In this document: positions 55,801-64,000 of the stretch, one piece after another
How the letters are laid out: each line of letters starts with the position of its first letter
Position numbering within the stretch: the stretch's first letter is position 1
From: Sphaerosporella brunnea
Taxonomy: Eukaryota > Ascomycota > Pezizomycetes > Pezizales > Pyronemataceae
Assembly: GCA_008704415.1 (NCBI GenBank)
Contig: VXIS01000081.1
Coordinates: 88,374-152,373, forward strand
DNA: 64,000 bases
Reading direction: 5' to 3'
Program-made: the position numbers and the translations under genes
Notes under the pieces: model-generated
Seen by the model: only the letters and a program-made list of their open reading frames with translations
Told to the model about the DNA's origin: nothing
Database searches by the model: none

Positions 55801-56530
55801 AGTGGGCTTTGCTGCATCCTTCTTTCTTTTTTTCAATAAAAGTCATCAAAATGTTCTACTTCAACCTCCGGCAATGTGGCAGGTTTGAGGGCTCACCATT
55901 GAGGCTATTTGCCAGCTTTAGCTGCAACACGGTATACCAAAGACGAATATCGCAGTCAATCTAAACATTGATAATTGCATCTCAACAATGGTGCCCTGGA
56001 TGGGCGTGTTCTGTCCGGCGTTGCTTCCGTCAATACTCTGGCAGATTGGCAGGCTCTCGCTGGCGGCAGTTCATATTCTTTGCTCCCTGGCAACTGGCAT
56101 TGCGTTTTCACGCGGTGTTGTCGGTTTTTAGGCTGTTTCCAAACCTAAATTCCATACAAAGACGTCCATTGACACTCCCAAAGCTGAAACAAGACGTAAC
56201 TGCTAGCTCAAAGAAGGGTCACTACTGCAACCACTGCCTCTACAAACGACAGCACCCGTGGTATTCGTTTGCGATGACCTACCGTGATCGCCACAGGCCC
56301 CTCTGTACGGGATTTATTCCCCGGTTCGACGATTGTGGCTTTGTATTCCGTGTTACATGGTCCGACCCCATATTTGGGAGGCTTTTTCCCTCCCCGTTGC
56401 TTCCAGACCTCGTAGAATTTACCTATCGACAACCACCTCCCCCGCGCTTGTCTCCTTCGACAACCACATCTCTTCACGACTGTTCAACAGTTTGGTCACC
56501 ATCTTTTCGACCGCTTCAATCCCCCGCGCA
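52870..56530. other. No gene recognised
   Basis: A G-run lies at about 53035-53052. Frames under 170 codons have no domains. The long frame upstream of 56535 (from 55968) is in phase with the next gene, but is not protein-like and lies before its preferred start. Confidence 0.4.
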
Positions 56531-56534
56531 GACA

Positions 56535-58222
56535 ATGTCAGAAACGATCCAGGGCGGCAACAGTAACGGGGAGCCCCCGGGCAATCCGATGCCCCCCCAT
56601 GCTTACCTTGCCACCTACGACAACCCGAACCCCACCCCAAGCGAAAACATTTGTAGTCATTGCCACTGTCTCATGGAAGAGAGCTACACTCAAGAGTAAG
56701 AATCAAGGCGTACGAACAGCGTTTGGTGCAACTAATTCTATGGTGTAGCGTTCTTGGGGCCGTGGTGAATGCTAGAGTTCGCAGTTTTCTGGCTCGGCTG
56801 TCCGAGTGCTTCGTTTGTTTTTGCCTAAAGAATCTCATTCGGGAGGAGGCTGTCAAGAACGTCGTTGATGGTTCATACGAATCCCATGCCTGTGCTTGGT
56901 AATCTTTCTTCCCGTCCGGTTTATTGTGCTGTTGATCTAATGCGCTGCGTAGGGTCAGAGCTGTCAAAATTCAACTCATGGTCTTGTGGGTGTCAACGGC
57001 CGACAAGCCAGAGGTAGCGCGCCTGTTTGTGTTGCCTGCGTACGGGTCCGCTGTAATTCAGTAACATTCCCTCGAGTCCAGTTTATTGTGTAGTTAATCT
57101 GATGCGCTCTGTAGACTCAATGAGATCAGAAGAGGCCTACTCGCTCGCTGGGCGTCGAAGGTCATTGAGAATGAGGCCAAGCGTCAGCAGCTCCAGCACG
57201 CGGTCCCTCGGTAATAGCCCCTGCAGTCCGGGTTATTGTTGGGCCGATCTAATACGTTCTGTAGGCCCAAACGTGACATCAACGCCCTCTGGGCGTCGAT
57301 GGCCGATGAGGAAGAGCTGAGGCTCCAGCGCGCGGTCCCAGCAATTCAGTACTAGCCCCTGCCGTCCGGTTTACTGTGTGGCTGATCTAATGCGTTTTGT
57401 AGGCCCAAACGTGACATCAACGCCCTTTGGGCGTCGATGGCTGATGAGGAAGAGTTAAGGCTCCAGCGCGCGGTCCCTGCAATTCAGTAGTAACCCCTGC
57501 CGTCCGGTTTACTGTGTGGCTGATCTAATGCGTTTTGTAGACCCAAACGTGACATCAACGCCCTCTGGGCGTCCATGGCCGATGAGGAAGAGCTGAGGCT
57601 CCAGCGCGCGGTCCCAGCAATTCAGTACTAGCCCCTGCCGTCCGGTTTACTGTGTGGCTGATCTAATGCGTTTTGTAGGCCCAAACGTGACATCAACGCC
57701 CTTTGGGCGTCGATGGCCGATGAGGAAGAGTTGAGGCTTCAACACGCGGTCCCCGCAATTCAGTAGTAACTCCTGCTGTCCGGTTTATTGTGGGGCTGAT
57801 CTAATGTGTTTTGTAGACCCAAACGTGACATCAACGCCCTTTGGGCGTCGATGGCTGATGAGGAAGAGTTGAGGCTTCAACACGCGGTCCCTGCAATTCA
57901 GTAGTAACCCCTGCTGTCCGGTTTATTGTGTGGCTGATATCATACGTTCTGTAGGCCCAAACGTGACATCAACGCCCTTTGGGCGTCGATGGCTGACGAG
58001 GAAGAGTCAAGGCTCCAGCGCGCGGTCCCTGCAATTCAGTAATAGCCCCTGCCGTCCGACTTATTGTGGGGCTGATCTAATGCGTTTTGCAGGCCCAAAC
58101 GTGACATCAACGCCCTTTGGGCGTCGATGGCCGATGAGGAAGAGTTAAGGCTTCAGCAGCTGGAGACAGAGAAGCAAGGGTACAAGCTTCAGGATCGCGA
58201 GATGGCAGCCCCTGGGATTTAG
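56535..58222 (+). CDS. Eleven-exon gene grown by tandem exon+intron duplication
   Basis: Exons: 56535-56695, 56749-56898, 56953-57060, 57115-57210, 57265-57348, 57403-57486, 57541-57624, 57679-57762, 57817-57900, 57955-58038, 58093-58222; 382 residues. All ten introns are phase 2; the first is 53 nt and the other nine are exactly 54 nt (donors GTAATA, GTACTA, GTAGTA, GTAACA or GTAATC; branch TGATCTAAT; acceptor GTAG or GCAG). Exons 5-10 are each 84 nt and encode near-identical 28-residue units beginning PKRDINALWASMADEEE and ending AVPAIQ. Exon 11 starts with the same unit and then diverges to a stop. Exons 3 and 4 are older, diverged copies (LLARWASKVIENEAKR in exon 4). The N-terminus has a CSHCHC motif in exon 1 and a hydrophobic, Cys-containing exon 2. 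The repeats are predicted charged helices. No known family is recognised. The upstream frame is open to 55968, so a longer N-terminus cannot be ruled out. Confidence 0.8.
57265..58176 (+). repeat. 138-bp tandem repeat: 84-nt exon + 54-nt intron
   Basis: Seven copies with a period of exactly 138 bp (exon starts 57265, 57403, 57541, 57679, 57817, 57955, 58093; the last has no downstream intron). Exon parts differ at few positions. Because the exon length is a multiple of three and the introns are all phase 2, each duplication adds 28 residues without disturbing the frame. Confidence 0.95.
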
Positions 58223-58224
58223 TA

Positions 58225-61200
58225 ATATTCTCTGGTCCATTCGACTAGCTGGGCAGTCTGTTCGCTAAAACACACTCTAGGATACTGACCAGACGATTCA
58301 TCTCAATCAGGTAAACAGGACCCCAAGGCAAATCAATACAAGCGAACAAATGGCGGAAAAATCAAACAACGGACTACCAAGCAAGTGAAATGTGATTTGA
58401 TTTTTTATTTTTTTTGGATATGCACTTGTACTGTTAAATTGTCATATATACTCTAGAGACATCAAAAAATTGCGTCGCACTCGCAGCCACATGGCAAACA
58501 GGATGGAAGCAGCATCGGAAGCCGATGGACTAGATGGTTCTTTTTTCGAGTGTCGCCTTTATTTTTTTCTTTTTTTGGTGGTCTCTACTAACATCCGGTT
58601 GTGAGCAAAGCAAGTAAGCAAGACTAGTACGTACAGGCTTATGATTTGGTGTCTTGTTTTGGGTTGCAATTGTTGAAACTCCATGACTCTCGTTCTCTGC
58701 AGTAACACTCTTCTCGACGTGTCTCATATTTTCATTACATGTTGGTGATGTTTACCGAACGGTCTGGCTTCCGCGCTGAGATTTGCCAAAAAGCCTGGCA
58801 AGTGGGCAATCCGCGAACTGACCGGTTAGCGGCCACGCTTACACCGCCGGCCAGGCGAACGGACTAGAACATATATTCCCTCCTGCCCGGTTTTTTATGC
58901 GCTTGAACTAATGCGTTCTGTAGGCCTGAGAAGGTCAAATGTAGCTTAGACACCCTGTGTGCATCGATTGCTGTTTGAAAATAGGTAGGATTACGAGAGG
59001 AAAGAAAGCAATATAGTACAGAAGATTCCTCCCTTATGGAGCGGTTCGACCGAATCATTTGCGTTCCGTTTACCGGCCCGCAGATACTTAGCGGGTGCAT
59101 TGCGTGACGCACCATGACCGGACAACCGTAAGGCCGAAACCCGAGATCCAACAATTGCCGATAGCCTCTATAAAGCGATCTCCGCTGAGTGAGAGTTCAG
59201 GAGTCAAGGTGTGTCGCTCTCTGGGGCGAAGGATCAGGACGCCATGCACAGTTGAATAGCAGAGACGGAGAAGGTGGGAGCCGGTATTGAGAAAGCTACC
59301 GATAGATATGGTACTTTAAACAAACCTGCTTCATGACGTCGTGTGCCGCCGGAGAATGCAACCTTTCTGATGACAGATTATCACAGTGATGATGAGTGAC
59401 CAAAAGGTAAGCAACCTCCATGAAGCCACGCATGTGGTTTGAGGGAAATCGTTGATACATCCCCCCTCCCCGCCCAAATCGCTTCTAAACCCATATCTAC
59501 ACCAATCTGCCAACCTTTTTTGGGCTCGTCCTGGATAAGTCGCTTGATAGAGTAACTGGATGAGAAGATTGAAAGCGGGAAAAGAGAGAGGAAAGAGGAG
59601 AGTATTCTGCGAGATGTGTGTGAATTGCGCCAGGAGGATGGGCGGATAAGCCACCTTATAGTAAACGTCTCCCTCAGGGAGTGGACAAATACCGTAGGCC
59701 CCATCCGCCTCCACCGGGGTGCCCGCACGTCCATCTCTTCCACCCAAGACTCCGACTCATCCACCTTCCATTCACCTACCATATACGACAAGTTTAGCCG
59801 TTCCTTGATGATCATTCCTACTTCCATCACCACTAAGTATCCTCCCCAACAGCCTGATGCACGCCGCCGCGCTTGGGCTTTATCCAGCAGATTAGTGGCA
59901 TGATCATGCCGGTCCGGCCACAGCAACCAGCTGCCTTCGGCCAGGCAAATTAAACACGGCGTAGTTAGCTAGGTCTTCCAGACAGTCACAAGTGGGGGTC
60001 TGTGTAAGATAGAAATGGGAGTGTTTAGGAGCTCAACCTCTCGAGCAAACCCTTCCAAAGGGACTGACTGCTCTAGTAATAACAGTCTAGTAGGGAAAAA
60101 TATCTATCCCTATATAGAGCAGTGGTGTGGCGTTTTCCGGTGGCGTTTACCGGAGGCTCAACTCAACCCGGTGGCGCAACCCTAATATTGTGGAGCGGAG
60201 CCGTGGAGGAGCTTTAGCGACGACACTGTGGAGCGACTGCACAGCCCTAATATTCTGGAGCGAAGCCGTGGAGGAGCTTCAGCGACGACACTGCGGAGCG
60301 ACTACGCTGCTGTACATACTGCTAGATTTGTAGATAGTTGTGGAATGGATTAGAATTGTCTTTATCCGTGCGAGTGCTGGCTATGAAGTGAGACGGTCTT
60401 GCCTCCTCGAACCCAACCCACTACCTCCTCTCTTTACTTTACTACTTCAACCTACTACCTCCTCCCTTTACTACTTTGCAGATACCTTCTGCCTCGCAAC
60501 GACCTTTTCCCTCGCAACCAATTGAAGAGTTCTCCTTCTGGAAACCGGGAAAGCGCTATAACATGTGTCATGGTTGCAGAGCACGTGTTGCTCGAAGAAC
60601 AGCAAATGCAGCTCAACATGAGCCGGTCTGTGGCTGGCTCTAAATTCTTATACGGGGTAGAATATAAAGGCCAATGGTGTTCTTTAGATAGAGGTTGAAC
60701 GACAGCCCAGTCAACAACGGAGAGTTGGAACACTACAAGGTGTGGGAGCAGATAATCAGCCACTGTTTAAAGAACATGATGTGAGAGATGTCACGGATGA
60801 TGCATTGGCTATGGATCAACAGTGGGAGCATACTGCACCCCCTCCGAGTCAGTCTGTGGATGAAACTGCGCACCGCAGAAACTTCGGTCGCTCTGGGCTT
60901 GCCGTTACAGAGTTTTCTTTCGGGAAACCTGGAGTATCAACATTCGAGAGGTGTTTACTCATTGGCAGTTATACTTTGCTCTGTCCTGTGCAACCAGTGG
61001 AGAACGAATAACTGTTCGAACGCCAGAGACAGTATCAGGGTGTGATAGGCTGTGCAGGAATGTGGTATTCAGGGAGGTATTTGAGAATTGATGGGGCATT
61101 TTTTGCTGAATGGGATGAGTTGGGATGTTCGCAATTTTTTTTTTTTTTTCAACTGCACTGTGGCTGACAGCTTTTTTTTCGCGCGATGATGGAGTCTTCA

Positions 61201-61700
61201 TTTGATCTGGCTTTTTTTTTCGCAGGATGAAAGCAACTGCGCTGTGTCTGACACACGTACGCCCTAACTGCAACGTACATATGACTTCACATTAAGTGGC
61301 GCTGTACTAATGACTGCACACCGTGTGGTTACCACACAGGTGTCCACTTGTAAGGAAGAAACAAGAAGATGTGGTGAAGCGTTCGGGTAGGCGAAGTGAA
61401 GTTTAGTTAATTAAGAGGAAGCGAGGGGTCTGCCTACTTTCTAGCACCCCTCCTCACTCGCACCTATGTACAACCCTATATACAACGCTACAGTAAAGTG
61501 GTGGTGCTGGTGTGCGTGTCGCGAGGGATAGGGGTTGGTTTGTAGGGGAAAGGTTGATTGATCCTAAGCGACGCCAGTGGGGAACAGGTCTATCTAAGTT
61601 CCCTCACTAGTCGTCACTCGTACCTATGTACCTATGTATATCCCTACATCACCTCCCCGATGACAAAAAAGAAATCCCCTATCTCCATCCTCTCAGTCCT
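58225..61700. other. Decayed exon copy, 62-bp repeat, no clear gene
   Basis: At 58877-58980 a relic of the 138-bp unit remains: CTAATGCGTTCTGTAG, then an exon-like block matching PKRDINALWAS only weakly at DNA level. Two copies of a unit of about 63 bp (CCCTAATATT, GGAGC-GAGCCGTGGAGGAGC core) lie at about 60180-60308. A minus-strand frame at 59381-59926 has no domain. The stretch 61440-61660 resembles LTR sequence of the downstream Ty3/Gypsy fragment. Confidence 0.45.
61440..61660 (-). repeat. Probable 3' LTR segment of the Ty3/Gypsy fragment
   Basis: Minus-strand sequence after the polyprotein stop includes a purine-rich stretch (GGAGGATGGAGATAGGGGA), as expected for a polypurine tract, then TGTAGGGATATACATAGGTA. 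A second, related motif (TTGTATATAGGGTTGTACAT) lies about 150 bp further and contains a possible TATA box. The far boundary is not determined. Confidence 0.35.
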
Positions 61701-61701
61701 C

Positions 61702-63303
61702 CTAGTCTTTTTCCTCCTTCCAATCATCTGCCTCGAAAACCGTGATATCCACTGCTCCGTCTTCTACCTCCATTACCCATGCTTGCCTTTTCCGTCGTTT
61801 GCGCCGGGGCCGTGTTTTTGCCTTCTCGGCTGCCAGTACACGCTGCAACTCCTCATCCGCAGCCTGAAATTCCTGCAGTATCTCCGTTCCACCGCCAGTA
61901 AACATCTCTGCTGGCTCCCACGTCAACTCCTCATCGTTTTCCCATTTTACCTTGTACTCGATCCGTCCACCCTCATCCGGGTTTCGGCGCCATGAGCGAA
62001 TTTCCTCAACTCCATACTCTGCCTCAGGCTGTGCTTTTGCATGGGCTCGTGTGACGCGCAGTGCAGGAGCTGGTGCCTGCGGTCGTGAGTGATCAATGGT
62101 CGAGGGCTTGAGTGAAGCCACATTCTGAGTGCGTGCTATCTTCCAGTTCTTAGGCAATAGAACTTCAAACGCATTTTCACCGTGCTGCTTTCCAAGCTCA
62201 AATTCTCCGATATACTTCTGGTGTAGTACTTTACGGTGGTTATCGGTGTCGGTGGCATACGTGATTGGTAGGTTCTTTGCGGACAACAGAACTTTATCTC
62301 CTTGCTGAAAGGTATGTGGTTGTCGATGCTTGTTGGCTTCTGCTACTTGCTGTTCCTGCGCGTGCTGAAGATTTTGTCGTAGTCGACTAAGCGTGTTCAC
62401 CATTTCTGCTGCGAATGTACGGCCATCTGCCGGCAAATTCACCTGTCCGGGCCGACTCCTCAGACCTTCTCTACGGCTCCGTTCTTTTCCAACACTTGCA
62501 AGAGCATCAAGTGGCATGCGAGGGATGTAACCAAGATCAGCTTCAAATGGAGACATTTCGATCGACTTCTGCCGTGTTGCGTTGTATGCGAATTCTGCGA
62601 GAGCGAGCAGTTGATCCCATTCATCCTGGCGTTCGCCTGCATATGACCTGAGATATCGCTCAACAATCGAGTTTGCCTTTTCAGCCTACCCATCAGTCTG
62701 AGGGTGAAATGCTGTTGACATACGGAGCTTGGTATCGAATTCACTCATCAGGGTCTCCCAGAATGTTGATGTGAATCGTATGTCGCGATCGGAGACAATC
62801 GCATCCGGGAGTCCATGGTATCGCACGTAGTGGTCCCGGAAAATCTCAGCAAACTTTACAGCTGTCAGGTCCTTCTCCGTGGTCGCAATCCAGTGTGTAC
62901 GCTTTGTCAAAGCATCGATAATAGTGATGATGGTGTCATTTCCATCCTTCGTCACCGGTAACTTTGTAATAAAATCGATATTAATTCTCCGCCATCTCTC
63001 GTCCGGGGTATCCAAGGGCTGTAGGAGTCCGTACGGCTTCTGATTTGATGACTTGGTGCGTGCACATGTTGCACAGCCTTGCACATAGCGCTTCACTTCC
63101 TGATACATTCGCGGCCAAAAGAACCTTCGTGCAATTGTTTCGTACGTTCTGCTAAGCTCAAAGTGGCCTCCAACTGCCGCATCATGTGCCTCTCGAAGAA
63201 TGCGATACTTGATATCTTTTATCTGCGGGATGACCAGACAGCCAGTATGGTTGTGAATGATCATACCATCGTCCAAATGGTTGAGAATTGGGTTATCCTT
63301 TAG
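61702..63303 (-). pseudogene. Ty3/Gypsy (chromovirus) integrase region, truncated, one stop
   Basis: Minus-strand frame from 63303 to the stop at 61702. It contains the H2C2 zinc-binding region (HDAAVGGHFELSRT to GCATCARTKS), the integrase core (first Asp in NIDFITKLP, second in IVSDRDIRFTSTFWETL, Glu in the AEKAN motif after HPQTDG), and a C-terminal chromodomain (EYGVEEIRSWRRN, IEYKVKWENDEELTWEPAE). Gag, protease, reverse transcriptase and RNase H are missing upstream: sequence beyond 63306 is unrelated and an in-frame TAG lies at 63304-63306. One nonsense codon, TAG at 62686-62688, replaces the Gln of the HPQTDGQ motif (CAG to TAG). The rest of the frame is intact for about 530 codons, so the damage is recent. 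In a complete element this enzyme would insert the cDNA, with the chromodomain guiding to chromatin. Inactive here. Confidence 0.85.
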
Positions 63304-63309
63304 CTAATA

Positions 63310-64000
63310 AGAAGAGCCAGGAAGTCTCGCATTATCACACATGTATAATCATTTAGTGGGGGGTTCTTTTCGATTTCTGAAAAGACCAACAGAAAAGAAG
63401 ATCTGTGTCTCTCTGAGGAGGCTTGTGGTTCGTTTCGTGTTTTATGAGGTTCGTCTTGTCCTTCAAGCTGATAGGTTCTGAGATATGATGAGTCGGGTGG
63501 GCAGGAAACGGGCCCTCTTTATATTAGAACCACGTCGTCCTCAATCGTTGGGCGGAGGATCAGTGGGAATCCTTTGCCCTGAATAATAGTGGGTCAACTC
63601 CTATCGGTCCTGCTGAGAGGATGTGCTTCTACGTGGACAGAGAATCTTTCATATTGCATGTAGCACGCATCTTTCCCCGCTCGTGAGTCATTTCTGTATT
63701 CTGTTGCGTCGTCATATCTATAATTGGCAGGACTCTGGCACAATCGTCAGCATGCCCTACGGCCCTGCCTTGATTGTGACCCTTGTCGAGACTAGACTCT
63801 TGCACTCGAGAGTCCACTTATTGTGCAGGATGCGTGCGTGTTATCGTGGCTTGCCAGCATGTGGCCAGGCTTTTGATACGTGCCCCTTTCTCAGCTGAAA
63901 CGGTTGCAGTACAACCATTATGCAGATGGAGGGGTATTATCAGACTCTGCGGCATACGTCGGGCACCGATGGCTCGTCATATGCATATCGATGTGGGGGT
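63310..64000. other. No gene recognised
   Basis: Short frames only (63623-63898 plus). No LTR or 5' part of the Gypsy element could be identified. Confidence 0.45.

Overview
The window is fungal nuclear DNA, most likely from a filamentous ascomycete (Pezizomycotina). The evidence is consistently short spliceosomal introns of about 49-65 nt with GTATGT/GTAAGT-type donors, CTAAC/CTGAC branch points and YAG acceptors, together with the gene families present: LaeA-like methyltransferases, a fungal STAND N-terminal domain, an ent-kaurene-oxidase-like P450, a DDE_1 transposase and a Ty3/Gypsy chromovirus. I cannot name the genus. Gene density is low and much of the window is repeats or decayed sequence.

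Layout. 1-2450: intron-containing tandem repeats, then a mosaic of perfect hairpins, then an acidic low-complexity repeat. 4.06-5.2 kb: a coiled-coil protein. 6.47-10.07 kb: a complete pogo/Fot-like DNA transposon with 26-bp inverted repeats, TA duplication and a spliced transposase. It sits about 110 bp upstream of a DOPA 4,5-dioxygenase-like gene whose frame is broken. 13.3-13.7 kb: a mini-element with a transposase helix-turn-helix between long inverted repeats. 16.7-20.1 kb: two convergent paralogous SAM methyltransferase genes (9 and 6 exons). 23.7-23.9 kb: a tiny two-exon membrane protein. 25.9-27.5 kb: a P450 pseudogene. 29.9-32.0 kb: a STAND-N domain fused to a degenerate Ras-like domain. 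34.9-36.3 kb: an eight-exon gene of unknown family with two sets of homologous introns. 41.7-42.9 kb: decayed tandem exon/intron units. 50.8-51.6 kb: a 50-bp tandem array cut by a solo LTR. 52.5-52.9 kb: a candidate cysteine-rich secreted repeat protein. 56.5-58.2 kb: an eleven-exon gene whose 3' part is a tandem array of a 138-bp unit, each an 84-nt exon plus a 54-nt phase-2 intron. 61.7-63.3 kb: a truncated Ty3/Gypsy polyprotein with one nonsense mutation.

The most unusual feature is a theme that recurs at four separate places (about 0.2-0.85, 34.9-36.3, 41.7-42.9 and 56.5-58.2 kb): genes that seem to grow by tandem duplication of complete exon+intron units. The stages seen run from fresh copies with identical spacing, through decayed copies, to a gene in which the exons have diverged but the introns are still recognisably related. 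The second highlight is the fusion of a fungal NLR-type N-terminal domain to a Ras-fold domain that has lost its nucleotide-binding residues.

All exon structures were read by hand from splice signals, frame and (for the methyltransferases) agreement between paralogues; no transcripts or database searches were available.
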